A stretch of 64,000 nucleotides of DNA from contig NZ_JACAAX010000005.1 of NCBI RefSeq assembly GCF_013377085.1, forward strand, positions 18,547-82,546, in the 5' to 3' direction. The stretch comes from Rhodoplanes sp. Lineage in GTDB: Bacteria; Pseudomonadota; Alphaproteobacteria; Rhizobiales; Xanthobacteraceae. A program made the translations under genes and the position numbers. Under the pieces are notes generated by a model. That model saw nothing but the letters and a program-made list of their open reading frames with translations. It was not told the DNA's origin and searched no databases. Positions 1 to 10,640 of the stretch are shown piece by piece; position 1 is the first letter of the stretch; the number at the start of each line of letters is the position of its first letter.

Positions 1-2
1 CG

Positions 3-3000
3 AGCCTCGGAATCTCCGCCCTTTTCAACGAGGGCACCATCCGGCTGCCGGGCGGCACCATCGTCCAGCAGACGATCCTGCCGCCGCTCTACACGATCGC
101 CGGCACGCTCGGCATCCGTGCGCTGTCGGACGCGTTCACAATCAATCCCGACGGCAGCATCAGCGAGGCGACGCTCAGCAAGGTGGCGGGGCTGACCAAC
201 GCGCAGCTCGCCGGCGCCGGCTCGCCGGCGGGCCAGACCCATCCGATCTACGAGCTCGGCCTGCTCGACCCGGGCGAGGGGATCAGGCTGGCGTCCGGCA
301 GCGTCACCGACCTGTCCGGCGTCAGCCTACGCAATCCCGATGCGGTCGGTTCTCTCGGGCAGCCGATCGTCACCGGCCGCATCGTCGCCGGCGGCACGCT
401 CGCGACCCTGCCGGTCGCCGCGCTCACCGGCCAGACGCTGTTCCGGGCCGCGCTGCTGTCGCCCTATCTGGATCTGTCGGTCGAAACCTCCGTCCAGAAC
501 GGCACGACGACGACGGCGCTCGGCGTGGTGCAGGCCGGCCGCAGCCTGGTGGTGGCGCCGGGTGCGGTCGTTGATCTGTCGGGCACCTCCGACCTCTACG
601 AACAGCCTGTCGTGGGCGGGACGCTGGGCCGCGCCGGCGCCACGGTCGCGACGCCGGTGTGGAGCGATGCCGGCACGCTGTCGGCCGGTGCCGGCGCGAC
701 GTTGACGGGCGCCATCATCAAGGCCGTGGGCGGCGCCGCGCAGGCCGAGGGCGGCACGCTGGTGATGCTCGACCCGGTGCTGACCCAGCACGACCCGGCG
801 ACGCCGGCCGCCAATCTGGTCTCGGCCGACATGATCACGGCGGCCGGCTTCACGACGCTGGTCGCGCTCGGCAGCGTCAGCAATGCGGGCGACGCGACGA
901 TCACGCTCGGCCGCGCGTTCTTCCTGGAAAGCCGGCCGGTGGTGGCCACGGGCTCGACCATCTCCCCGGAACTGAACATGCCGACGATCAAAACGGGCGG
1001 CGGCACGCTGACGATCGACGCTCCTTACGTCGCGCTGGTCAGCCCGTTCGAGACGATGACGACCCCGGCGCTGGGAGCGCCGGGCAGCGGCCGCGTCGTG
1101 TTCGACGCCGAGGCGATCGACGTCACCGGCACGGTGCTGATCGACCGCTCGGTCGGCAGCGCCACGTTCAATGCGAGCGGCGACATCCGCCTCACCGGCG
1201 TGGTGCCGTATGTCACCACCACGACGCCGACCTTGACGGGCCGCCTCGCCGCCAACGGCGATCTCGCCTTCACGGCCGCCCAGCTCTATCCGACCACCGG
1301 CTCGAGTTTCGCGATCACCACCACGGGCACCTCGTCGCCTTCGACCTCGAACGGCGGCCTGATCACGTTTGCCCGTGCCGGCGACGCGGTTCCGGTCGCG
1401 CCCTATTCGGCCGGCGGCAATCTCACGGTGGAGGCGGCCAATATCGTCCAAGGCGGCGTGATCCGGGTGCCGCTCGGCACCCTGACGCTCGGCGGCAGCA
1501 GCGCCACGGTCTTCGCGCCGGCGACCCAAAACCTGACGCTGGCGGCGGGCGGCATCACCTCGGTGTCGGCCAACGGCCTCGTCATCCCCTACGGCACCAC
1601 CACGGACCAGACGGAGTGGTACTTCGCCCCGACCGCGACCGATGCGCTCGCGGCGCCGCCACAAAAGCTGCTCGGCCTGTCCGGTCGCAACATCAGCATC
1701 CAGGCCGGCGCCACCGTCGATCTCACGGGCGGCGGCGACGTCTACGCCTACGAGTTCGTGCCCGGCACCGGCGGCTCGCGCGACGTCCTCAACCGCCTCA
1801 ACCCCGACGCCTATACGAGCCGGACCGGCACGCAATATCCCGACGGCCGGCAGGTCTATGCGATCGTGCCGGGGCTGTCGAGCAACCCGGTCGCCGCCTA
1901 CGATCCGATCTATTCGGCCGGCTATGGGAGCCTGTCGTCGGTGACGGGAGCCGGGACGCGGGTGTGGCTCGACGGCGGCAACGGGCTTTCGGCCGGCTGG
2001 TACACGCTGCTGCCGGCCCAGTACGCGACGCTGCCGGGCGGCTTGCGGGTGGTCGAGATGACCGGCGCCGGGACCATCGCGGCCGGCACCACCGCCAGGC
2101 TTCTCGACGGCTCGGTGCTGACCACCGGGCGGTACGGCAGCGCGCTGTCGGGCGCGGCGCAGTCGGCCCAGCGCGTGTTCGAGGTGATGCCGCGGGACGT
2201 GATCGACGCCAAGTCGAAGATCACCCTGACCACCGGCAACAGCTACTTCGCCACGCTGGCGGCGCATGCCGGCGCGGTGGTACCGCGGCTGCCGCTCGAC
2301 GCCGGGCGGCTGGTCGTGAACGCGAGCGCGACCCTCGAGGTCGACACCGTGGCCTCGACGACGGCCGCAGCCGGCGGCCGCGGCGCCCAGGTCGACATCA
2401 CCGGCCCGAGCATCGACATTCTGGCGAGCCTCGCCGGCGCGCCGGCCGACGGCGCCCTGCACATCACGGCGGCGAGCCTGTCGAACCTGAATGCCGACAG
2501 CCTCCTGGTCGGCGGCACCCGCACCGACAACGCCGACGGCACCACGACGCTCCTGGTCGCGGCGCAGACCCTCCTGCTCGCCAACGACGCGGGAAGCCCG
2601 CTGAAGGCCGGCGAGATCCTGCTCGCGGCGACCGGCACGCTGACGCTCGCCGACGGCGCCGCCGTGACGGCCACCGGCACGCTCTCCGACCGCCGCACCG
2701 GGGCCTACAAGATCGGCTCCGACACGGTGGCTGGCACCGGCGCGCTGGTGCGCGTCGCCAACGGCCCGCAGCGCCTGGTTGCCCGCACCAACGCCGCGAC
2801 CACGGCGCGCCTCGCGGTCGGCGCCGCGACGCTCGACGGCACGGCCGTGATGTTCGACTCGAGCGGCGCCGACACGATCGATCCCGGCCTGGTGCTGCGC
2901 AACGCAAAGTACGTGGCGCTGGGCGCGCCACGGATCGGCTTCGGCGCCAACCCAGCGAGCTACAACGGCCTGGTCGTCACCGACGCGCTGGTGGCGACGC

Positions 3001-6000
3001 TGACCGGGAGCGGCGCGGCGCTCACCGTGCGCTCGCAATCGTCGATCGACTTCGCCGCCGGCACCTACAATTTCGCCGACATCGGCTTCGACGCCGCCGC
3101 GCTGTCCGGCCTCGACAACGGCGACGTCGTGATCAGCGGCAACACCGTCAGCCTCGGCAATGCCGGCGCCGCCGGTACGGTGTGCACGACCTGCAGCGCC
3201 GGCACCGGCACGCTCGCCATCGCGGCCAAGGACATCGTCTTCACCGGCGGCGCGATGGCGACCGTGGCGTCCAAGCTCACCACCAGCGTTCCGGTCAAAC
3301 TCGCCGCCGACACGACGGTGATGCTGCCGGCCGGCACCGTGATCGTGACCGGCACCTTAAATGGCCAAAACGTCACCGCGACGCTCCGGGCGCCGACGGC
3401 GATCATCGTGCCGGCCGGCACGGCGCTCACCGCCACGGGCGGCACCGGCTTCGTGCTGCCCGACGGCGCCGACGGCACCGTGGCGGCCGGCAGCACCGTC
3501 ACGTTCGCCGGCCTGACCCTGAGCCTGCCGGCGGGATCGAGCTACTACTTCCCCAACGGGTTCAGTTCGACGTCCGGGGCCGGCAGTTTCGGGCTGATCA
3601 CCGCCGTAACGACGACCGTGCCGGTCGGCACCCAGACCGTGCTCGCGGCCGACGCGACCGCGCAGGCGACCAGCTTCTTCCGCGGCGTGACGCTGGCGGC
3701 GTCGAACGGCGTGTTCGCGCAAGGCGCGGGGAGTGCGCTCAGCGTCGGCGCCGCGCCACTCACGATCCACACGCCGTATCTCGGCGATCGCGCCACCGCG
3801 CTCGCCTCCGGCGCCACGGCCGCGATCCCCGACCTGACGCTGACCTCGGCCGCCGCCGTGACGATCGACACGCTCCGGGTGGGCGCGCGTCCGGTCGTTG
3901 CCGGCATTCCGGGCAGCGACATCGCGATCAGCGGGCAGTCCGTATCGGTCGCCGGCACCGATATCCGCGCCACCGCCGGCCGGCTGTTGATCAGCTCCGC
4001 CACCGGCATCGCGCTGTCGGGCGGCGCGATCCTGGAGGCGCCGGGCTACACCGCGCGCTTTGGCGACAGCGCCGACCCGGTCTATGCCGATGCCGCCGGC
4101 GGCGCCGTCACGCTCGCCGCCAAGGCGGGCGCCATCAGCCTCGGCGATGCGACGCTGTCGGTCGGCGGCGGCACCGGCAATGCCGGCACGCTGACGCTGT
4201 CGGTGCCGAACGGCGCGATCGACCTCGGCACCGCGACGCTGAACGGCACCGGCGGGCCGAATGGGGCCGGCGGCACCTTCGCGCTCGACACCAGCGGCAA
4301 CGTCGATCTCGTCGCGCTCAATACGCGCGTCGGCGCTTTCGGCTTCACCGGCGGCTTCAACGTTCACACCGACGCGGGCAATCTGGTGCTCGCCGCCGGG
4401 CAGAGGCTGCGCTCCGGGTCGGTGAACCTCACGGCAGATGGCGGTTTTGTCGATATCGCCGGCACCATCGACACCTCGGGCGTCAACGGCGGCGACGTCG
4501 CGCTGTACGGCCGCGCCGGCGTGCGGCTCGCCAGCAGCGCGGTGATCAATGCCTATGCGACCGGCTATGCGGCCGACGACACCCGCCAGGCCAAGGCCGG
4601 CAATGTCACGCTCGGCACCGACTTCGTCACCTCGAGCATCAATTCGGACGGTTCGGTGTCGGGCAGCAGCGGCGCGATCAGTATCGCGCGCGGCGCCGTC
4701 ATCGACGTCGCGGCCAAGCGGCCGGGCGACCGGCTGGTGCCCTATTATCTGAACGGGGCGAAATACTATCATTACGTCGAGGGCGACGTCGGCGGCACAC
4801 TGACGCTGCGCGCCCCGGTGACCGGGACGGGGGGCAACCGCACCGTCGCTATCACGGTCGACGACGCCTCCAGCGTCAGGGGCGCCAGCGCCGTCAACCT
4901 GGTCGGCTTCCAGCGCTGGGATCTCGGCAAGGTCGCCGACAGCACGCTCTACACCGGCGTCACCCGCGTCGGCACCACCGTCACGCTCGATGTCAGCGCC
5001 GGCCTCGACACCGCCAACACCGACGGCACGCTCACCACGGTCGCCGGCATCAACTTTCTCGGCGACAAGGGCAACGGCGCCGTCACGACAGTGGTCGACT
5101 TCGTCCAGGGCTTTGCGCTCTCCGCCGGCAGCTATGGCGGGCTCGGCGGCCTGGCGTCGCTTCCCACCTTCCACGCCCAGCCCGGCATCGATCTGACCTA
5201 CGCCGGCAACGTCACGCTGGCGTCGAACTGGAACCTCGGCGCCGGCATCGTCAACCAGACCGCGGCGGTCGCCGGCAACGCCATGGCCTACAACGCCGGG
5301 CTGCTCAAGAACACGGTGGTGACCGGGCAGGAGGCCAACCTGCTGCTGAACTATACCCAGATGCTGTATCGGGTCGACGGCAGGATCACGGGCGAGCCGG
5401 CGGTTCTCAATCTGCGCGCCGGCGGCACGCTCGACCTCAAGGGCTCGATCACCGACGGCTTCTTCACCTTCCGCGACCAGACCGATCCCGCCTATCTCAA
5501 CAAGCTCGGAACCTCGGTCGGCAGCGTCGGTCTCACGGTCCAGGGCGGTTGCAGCGGCCTAACGTCGGGTGTCTGCAAGGTGCTGACAGAGTGGAGCGCC
5601 TTCACCGCCGTCTCAGGTAACCCGAGCTCCTATTTAGCCGTCACGTTCTCGCCCGGAGTCAACTCCTTCAACTATCTTGCGACCCCCAGCGCCGCCGTTG
5701 TCAATGCACCGCCCTACAATGCAGCCGCGAACTCGCCGGCCGCATTGGGCTCGTTCCCATCGGGAACGGGCGCCGGCACCAGCAGCGTCGCGAATGGCGG
5801 CGATCCGATCGGCAGCGCCGTGGTGTTTCCGCTCTTGGACAGCAGCGGGCGCGTCGCTCGCTCGACCTCCTACGACCTCGTCGCCGGCGCGGACGTTGTG
5901 ACCGGTGGCATCGCTGCGCCCAGCGCCGATCCGAGCCGGACCGCAGCCGCGACGACGGCGAACCTCATCGTCGAAGGCTTGTCGAGCTACACCTATGCGC

Positions 6001-9000
6001 GCAATACCGGTAGCTCCATCAGTGGCGTGGATTCGAGTGTTCTTTATATCGATGGTAACGCAACCTTCGGGGCTGCGACCAAACCGGCGACGACGGACGG
6101 CACCGTTGCGGTCGATCAGTGGATAACGAGACTGCAGGCGAGTGTGGCGGGCGCCAACGTGAAGTCTACCGGCGCGGCCGAACTGATTCTCAACTCCGCT
6201 AGCTCCAGCGGAACCGCGTTCACCCAATATATCGACAGCCTTTTCGTATCCTTCGCTACCGCACGGGGATTGACCCAGCTTACGACGGCTGGAACGGTGC
6301 CCAACAGCAGCAATTATAAGTATTACTACGCCAAACCGTACTTCCAGTACGTCATGTCGGTGAGTACATTAAATGACTTTCTGACCAATTACATCAAGCC
6401 CAACGCAGCCACGATCGCGAGCTATTTCACCTACACGCCGCCCGCCGCGGGCACCACCACCCAGCCGGTGACGGCCTACACCAAGTCGCTGGTCCGCACC
6501 GGCACCGGCAACATCACGCTCGCTGCGACCGGCAACATCGATCTGACCAACGGACCTGTGACCATGATCGGCGGCTATCAGGTCGGCGGCACGTCGGTTT
6601 ACACCGCCGGCCATCCGGTCGTCGCTGCCACCAGCATCGTCGCCGACCCGGAGACGGGGCAGCTTGTCGCGATCAATCTGGCGAATGCGCTGCCGACCAG
6701 CAACAATCTCGCGGCCGCGAGTTCCTACGCTTATGGCATCAGCACCACGGCCACCGCGCCATCGGCGTGGAGCGGCGTGCTGGTTGCCGATCCGGTCGCT
6801 CTGGAAGGCGGCGGCGCCATCACCGTCAGCGCCGGCGCCGACGTGCTCGGGCGACGCGACGCATGGCTGCAGGTGTCGGGCGGCCTCGCCTGGACCGGCT
6901 CCAACGCCGAGCCGTGGCGGATCGGCGCCACCGGCGCCAATACCTACGCGGCGATCAATCCGCAGGTGTTCACCGGCGGCGTCGCCACCCTCGGCGGCGG
7001 CAACATCGCCATCACGGCCGGCCGGAGCGTCTCCGATCTCGCGGTGGTCGCCACCGATTCGCTCGCGACCGCGACCGCGACCGGAGCGGGCGTCTCGACC
7101 AAGGCGATCGCGGCCTTCGGCGGCGGCGACGTGACGATCGCGGCCGGCGGCAACATCTTCGGCGGCCGGGTCGACGTCGCCTCCGGCGCCGGCCTGATCA
7201 CGGCGGGCGGCGACATCACCGCAAACGGCCGCATCCCTTCGAATCTCGGGCTCCTCAATCTGCTGCGGCTCTACATGTCCGATGCGACCATCGACATCGA
7301 GGCCGGCGGCAGCCTGACCCTGCAGGGCGTCGCCGCGCTCGGACCGAAGAAGTTCGAGAGCAACAGCGCCGACAACACCGTGATCATGAACAATCTCGCG
7401 GCCTCGACCTTCTACTCGGACAGGGCCGCGCTGAGCCTCGCCGCCAACGGCAGCGTCACCGTGACCAACCGGGACGACTATCTGCTCACCTACAGCGCCG
7501 GTGCGATCACGCCCGGCGGGCAGCAGGCCGTCTATCCGGGATCGCTCCGTGCCGTCGCGCTGACCGGCGACCTCGCGCCGGTCGCCGGCGGCGCCTACAC
7601 GGCGAAAGCCATCCTGCTGGCGCCGAGCCCGGCCGGGCAGTTGTCGCTTTACGCCGGCGGCGACATCGCCGCGTCGACCATCGCCATGCTCGACACCGAT
7701 CCCGGCTGGCTGCCGGGGGCGCTGTCGTCGTTCCAGGGCAGCTACACGGTCGGCATCGGAGCCATCACGTCCGGCACGGCGCTCGCCTTCCCGGCCGTGC
7801 TGCCGAGCACGAGCGACATCACGAAGCGCCAGCAGCACGCCAAGACCATCACCCATGCGAACGATCCCGAGCCGGTGCGGATCTATGCCGGCGGCGACAT
7901 CGGCGGGGCGAGCGGCGGGGTGATCCTGTCGGTGCCGAAACAGGCCCGCGTCTTCGCCGGCGAGGACATCGTCAACATGATGTTCTTCGGCCAGAACCTC
8001 GCCTCGACCGACATCACCCGGATCGTCGCCGGCCGCGACATCACCGCCACCACGGTGCTCACCAAGCCGGGCGGCGCGAACGGGATCGGTACGCCGGAGC
8101 CGGCCCTGCAAGGCAACACCTTCGTGATCGGCGGGCCCGGCGATTTCACCATCGAGGCCGGGCGCGATCTCGGGCCGTTCCTCAATTCGGCGACCGTGAC
8201 CTCGTCGGGCAAGACCGTGAGCTATGGCGGCGGCATCCTGTCGATCGGCAACGAATGGAATCCGTGGCTGCCGGCCAAGGGCGCCGACATCACCGTGATG
8301 TTCGGCGTCGCCAAGGGCGCCGACTTCGCGGCGCTGCGCGACGCCTATCTGGTCCCCGGCAGCGCCGCCGCCGTGCTCGGGCGCTACAGTGCGGTGCTCG
8401 ACGACTGGATGAAGAAGAACGCGGCCGACGTGCTCCTCCGGCTCTACGGCACGACGGACGTCTCCGACGCCCAGGCCTACGACGCGTTCAAGACGCTGCC
8501 CGAGCTGCGCCAGCGCATCTTCCTGCTCGGGCATGTCTATTTCGACGAGCTGCAGGCGGCCGGCGACCCGAACGGCCCGTCCTATCTGCAATATTCGCGC
8601 GGCTACACGGCCGTGAACACGCTGTTCCCGGCGGCGCTCGGCTACACGGCCAACAATCTGTCCGGCGGCAGCAACGGCGCCAATGCGCTGGTCCCTACCG
8701 GCAATCTCGATTTGCGGCTGGCCACCATCCAGACCGAATGGGGCGGCGACATCCGCATCCTCGGCCCCGGCGGGCGGGTGATCGCCGGCTCGACGGTGCG
8801 GACCGACGCGCAGGCGGCACGCCGCACCTATGACGGCTCCCGGCTGTTCTACGGGAATACCGGACTGGGCGATCTGCCCTCGGCCATCAAGGCGATCCCG
8901 GCCGGCTACGAGGGCGTGCTGACGCTGCGCGGCGGCGCCATCTCGACCTTCACGGACCAGGACTTTTTGCTCAACCAGAGCCGGCTGTTCACCGAGCAGG

Positions 9001-9662
9001 GCGGCGACATCCTGATGTGGTCGTCGAATGCCGACCTCAATGCCGGGCAGGGGCCGAAAACCTCGTCGAACTTCCCGCCCGTGCTGGTGAAGATCGACCC
9101 GCTCGGCTATGTCCGCGAGGACAAGGTCGGCGCCACCACGGGCGCCGGCATCGCCGCGCTCCAGGCGACCCCGAAGAGCCCGCGATCGGACGTCACGCTG
9201 CTGGCGCCGCGCGGCGCGGTCGATGCCGGCGCGGCCGGCATCCGGGTGTCGGGCAATCTCAGCATCGCGGCGCTGTACGTCTTCAACGCCTTCAACATCC
9301 AGGTGCAGGGCACGACCACGGGCGTGCCGGTCGTCCAGGCCCCGGCCATTGCCGCCCTGACGGCCGCGACGAGCGCGACGGCGGCGACCCAGAAACTGGC
9401 GACGCCCACCCAGGGCAACGGCGGCGACCGCCCCTCCGTCATCATCGTCGAAATTCTCGGCTATGGCGGCGGCGAGGGCGCCGAGCCGCCACGCGAGGAC
9501 AAGCCGAAGCCGCAGTCCGGTCTGTCGCCCGGACTGCGCGTCCAGAACCCGGCGAGCGCGTTCCAGGTCCTCGGGGCCGGCGAGATGACGATCGACGAGG
9601 CGCGCCAGCTCCTCGCCGAACGCCGCTCACAGTCCGGAGACCGGGGCGATGGCGCTCGCTGA
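3..9662 (+). CDS. Filamentous haemagglutinin-type exoprotein, C-terminal part (5' end outside window)
   Basis: The frame is open to the left edge, so the N-terminal signal and TPS secretion domain lie outside; about 3,219 residues remain. Almost the whole visible length is low-complexity, Gly/Ala/Thr-rich beta-helix-type sequence with recurring GG(D/N)-I-x-I-x-A units, as in FhaB-like adhesins exported by two-partner secretion. The last 500 or so residues match the DUF3739 type of filamentous-haemagglutinin protein by memory of the family: for example GGDILMWSSNADLNAGQG near residue 3,000, followed by a basic, charged tail. No TpsB transporter gene is visible nearby. GTG at 183 is an internal codon, not the start. 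Base composition drops locally around 5,640-6,470. Expected role: secreted or cell-surface adhesion fibre. The family assignment is firm; ligand and secretion partner are unknown. Confidence 0.9.
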   Translation, partial: SLGISALFNEGTIRLPGGTIVQQTILPPLYTIAGTLGIRALSDAFTINPDGSISEATLSKVAGLTNAQLAGAGSPAGQTHPIYELGLLDPGEGIRLASGSVTDLSGVSLRNPDAVGSLGQPIVTGRIVAGGTLATLPVAALTGQTLFRAALLSPYLDLSVETSVQNGTTTTALGVVQAGRSLVVAPGAVVDLSGTSDLYEQPVVGGTLGRAGATVATPVWSDAGTLSAGAGATLTGAIIKAVGGAAQAEGGTLVMLDPVLTQHDPATPAANLVSADMITAAGFTTLVALGSVSNAGDATITLGRAFFLESRPVVATGSTISPELNMPTIKTGGGTLTIDAPYVALVSPFETMTTPALGAPGSGRVVFDAEAIDVTGTVLIDRSVGSATFNASGDIRLTGVVPYVTTTTPTLTGRLAANGDLAFTAAQLYPTTGSSFAITTTGTSSPSTSNGGLITFARAGDAVPVAPYSAGGNLTVEAANIVQGGVIRVPLGTLTLGGSSATVFAPATQNLTLAAGGITSVSANGLVIPYGTTTDQTEWYFAPTATDALAAPPQKLLGLSGRNISIQAGATVDLTGGGDVYAYEFVPGTGGSRDVLNRLNPDAYTSRTGTQYPDGRQVYAIVPGLSSNPVAAYDPIYSAGYGSLSSVTGAGTRVWLDGGNGLSAGWYTLLPAQYATLPGGLRVVEMTGAGTIAAGTTARLLDGSVLTTGRYGSALSGAAQSAQRVFEVMPRDVIDAKSKITLTTGNSYFATLAAHAGAVVPRLPLDAGRLVVNASATLEVDTVASTTAAAGGRGAQVDITGPSIDILASLAGAPADGALHITAASLSNLNADSLLVGGTRTDNADGTTTLLVAAQTLLLANDAGSPLKAGEILLAATGTLTLADGAAVTATGTLSDRRTGAYKIGSDTVAGTGALVRVANGPQRLVARTNAATTARLAVGAATLDGTAVMFDSSGADTIDPGLVLRNAKYVALGAPRIGFGANPASYNGLVVTDALVATLTGSGAALTVRSQSSIDFAAGTYNFADIGFDAAALSGLDNGDVVISGNTVSLGNAGAAGTVCTTCSAGTGTLAIAAKDIVFTGGAMATVASKLTTSVPVKLAADTTVMLPAGTVIVTGTLNGQNVTATLRAPTAIIVPAGTALTATGGTGFVLPDGADGTVAAGSTVTFAGLTLSLPAGSSYYFPNGFSSTSGAGSFGLITAVTTTVPVGTQTVLAADATAQATSFFRGVTLAASNGVFAQGAGSALSVGAAPLTIHTPYLGDRATALASGATAAIPDLTLTSAAAVTIDTLRVGARPVVAGIPGSDIAISGQSVSVAGTDIRATAGRLLISSATGIALSGGAILEAPGYTARFGDSADPVYADAAGGAVTLAAKAGAISLGDATLSVGGGTGNAGTLTLSVPNGAIDLGTATLNGTGGPNGAGGTFALDTSGNVDLVALNTRVGAFGFTGGFNVHTDAGNLVLAAGQRLRSGSVNLTADGGFVDIAGTIDTSGVNGGDVALYGRAGVRLASSAVINAYATGYAADDTRQAKAGNVTLGTDFVTSSINSDGSVSGSSGAISIARGAVIDVAAKRPGDRLVPYYLNGAKYYHYVEGDVGGTLTLRAPVTGTGGNRTVAITVDDASSVRGASAVNLVGFQRWDLGKVADSTLYTGVTRVGTTVTLDVSAGLDTANTDGTLTTVAGINFLGDKGNGAVTTVVDFVQGFALSAGSYGGLGGLASLPTFHAQPGIDLTYAGNVTLASNWNLGAGIVNQTAAVAGNAMAYNAGLLKNTVVTGQEANLLLNYTQMLYRVDGRITGEPAVLNLRAGGTLDLKGSITDGFFTFRDQTDPAYLNKLGTSVGSVGLTVQGGCSGLTSGVCKVLTEWSAFTAVSGNPSSYLAVTFSPGVNSFNYLATPSAAVVNAPPYNAAANSPAALGSFPSGTGAGTSSVANGGDPIGSAVVFPLLDSSGRVARSTSYDLVAGADVVTGGIAAPSADPSRTAAATTANLIVEGLSSYTYARNTGSSISGVDSSVLYIDGNATFGAATKPATTDGTVAVDQWITRLQASVAGANVKSTGAAELILNSASSSGTAFTQYIDSLFVSFATARGLTQLTTAGTVPNSSNYKYYYAKPYFQYVMSVSTLNDFLTNYIKPNAATIASYFTYTPPAAGTTTQPVTAYTKSLVRTGTGNITLAATGNIDLTNGPVTMIGGYQVGGTSVYTAGHPVVAATSIVADPETGQLVAINLANALPTSNNLAAASSYAYGISTTATAPSAWSGVLVADPVALEGGGAITVSAGADVLGRRDAWLQVSGGLAWTGSNAEPWRIGATGANTYAAINPQVFTGGVATLGGGNIAITAGRSVSDLAVVATDSLATATATGAGVSTKAIAAFGGGDVTIAAGGNIFGGRVDVASGAGLITAGGDITANGRIPSNLGLLNLLRLYMSDATIDIEAGGSLTLQGVAALGPKKFESNSADNTVIMNNLAASTFYSDRAALSLAANGSVTVTNRDDYLLTYSAGAITPGGQQAVYPGSLRAVALTGDLAPVAGGAYTAKAILLAPSPAGQLSLYAGGDIAASTIAMLDTDPGWLPGALSSFQGSYTVGIGAITSGTALAFPAVLPSTSDITKRQQHAKTITHANDPEPVRIYAGGDIGGASGGVILSVPKQARVFAGEDIVNMMFFGQNLASTDITRIVAGRDITATTVLTKPGGANGIGTPEPALQGNTFVIGGPGDFTIEAGRDLGPFLNSATVTSSGKTVSYGGGILSIGNEWNPWLPAKGADITVMFGVAKGADFAALRDAYLVPGSAAAVLGRYSAVLDDWMKKNAADVLLRLYGTTDVSDAQAYDAFKTLPELRQRIFLLGHVYFDELQAAGDPNGPSYLQYSRGYTAVNTLFPAALGYTANNLSGGSNGANALVPTGNLDLRLATIQTEWGGDIRILGPGGRVIAGSTVRTDAQAARRTYDGSRLFYGNTGLGDLPSAIKAIPAGYEGVLTLRGGAISTFTDQDFLLNQSRLFTEQGGDILMWSSNADLNAGQGPKTSSNFPPVLVKIDPLGYVREDKVGATTGAGIAALQATPKSPRSDVTLLAPRGAVDAGAAGIRVSGNLSIAALYVFNAFNIQVQGTTTGVPVVQAPAIAALTAATSATAATQKLATPTQGNGGDRPSVIIVEILGYGGGEGAEPPREDKPKPQSGLSPGLRVQNPASAFQVLGAGEMTIDEARQLLAERRSQSGDRGDGAR

Positions 9663-9691
9663 CCGGACAGACCGCGACCTGAACGCAGGTC

Positions 9692-9913
9692 GTGCCTGTT
9701 CTCTCCCCCTCCGGGACGTATGTCTGTGTCGAGTGCTTGCGCCGCGGTCACCACGGAACCATGGATGGCAACATGTTGGTCCGGTGCGGGCTGCCGGCAG
9801 ACGTGAGCCTGGCACAGCTGTCACGAATGCTCATCTGTCAGGTCTGCGGCAGTCGGGCCCACGAAGGCGTTCCGCAGCGCAGAAGATCTAGCGACATTTC
9901 TGGCGGGGCGTAA
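9692..9913 (+). CDS. Small two-CxxC (zinc-ribbon-like) hypothetical protein
   Basis: A 73-residue protein starting at GTG. It has two Cys pairs, CVEC near residue 12 and CQVCGSR near residue 49, about 36 residues apart, separated by a segment that includes LPADVSLAQLSRML. This resembles short alphaproteobacterial proteins in which C-x2-C, a Leu-rich helix and C-x2-CG-x-R form a zinc ribbon. Length and spacing fit that pattern. It lies 29 bp downstream of the adhesin gene, in the same direction, and may be on the edge of the mobile-element remnant to the right. A role in nucleic-acid binding is only a guess from the zinc-ribbon shape. The GTG start lacks a clear ribosome binding site, so the true start may differ. 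Confidence 0.5.
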   Translation: MPVLSPSGTYVCVECLRRGHHGTMDGNMLVRCGLPADVSLAQLSRMLICQVCGSRAHEGVPQRRRSSDISGGA

Positions 9914-10640
9914 GACGATGCATCCGCTCGTTGCGAGAGGGCCCTACAGGGGGCGGCTGCAGGCTTTCGGAGGCTTCCGCCGCGTCGGAGTCGGTGGAGG
10001 TCTCGACGCGCCCCTGGGCGGAGACGGCAGCCCGGCCGCATTGCTTCGCAACGCCTCGGGCAAGTGCTCGTCAGAACGGTCTGACGGCCAAGCCACCAAG
10101 AGCGCCAGTGGACCGCCGCCCAATAGGGCCGCCGAGAGGGACGGGGAACTGTTCGCCTTGCCAGTCCAGCCCGTAGCCCCTCATTGAATTAGCTGGCTAT
10201 TTATGGGGCACTCCGGGGTGCTGATCCCGGCGGTCAGACCGTGAGTGTCATCGAGCAACAGGGGCATTCTGATGTCTCACTAAAACTTCACCCCCAACCT
10301 GCTTCAGCCCTTGCAGCCCCAAACCATCGATCCGTCTGAGTGGCCCCGATCCACGCCGAAAGAACAATTCAACGAAGCTCTTAGCTTCATTCCAGGCTGG
10401 ACCATTGGTCTCTCGCGCGGCCGCCCTTGAGCCGGGCCCCCGTCCACCGCAGGAGGCTGTGCACGAGCACGACGAGCCGGAAACTCGGGACCGCCCGCTC
10501 AAAACGGTCGAGACGTTTGCACGGACTCATCGGCTGCCCCCACCCTCTATCCGCGCTTTGATTGCGACCAGGTGAGCGCCGAGCCGAAGCGGGAGGCGGC
10601 CGACCGGGTGGTCGGTTGGGGGTAGACTTCGAGCGGTCGG
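9914..10640. other. Gene-poor stretch, possibly decayed mobile DNA
   Basis: No frame here looks like a conserved protein. Two overlapping minus-strand frames (10248-10502 and 10387-10650) share a region. One ends in RLDRFERAVPSFRLVVLVHS and an LLRW motif, vaguely reminiscent of transposase C-termini, but I cannot assign a family. The stretch sits between the adhesin region and the replication-like genes of the integrated remnant, so a decayed left end of the element is plausible. Confidence 0.3.

Noticed and set aside
659..5620. Long open frame (about 1,650 codons) in an alternative plus-strand frame inside the adhesin gene
   Set aside because: Arg/His/Gly-rich, no family features, typical high-GC shadow of the real gene.
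6369..8591. 740-codon minus-strand frame antisense to the adhesin
   Set aside because: Composition (Arg, Asp, Gly, Val) is that of a high-GC antisense shadow; no start context or domain.
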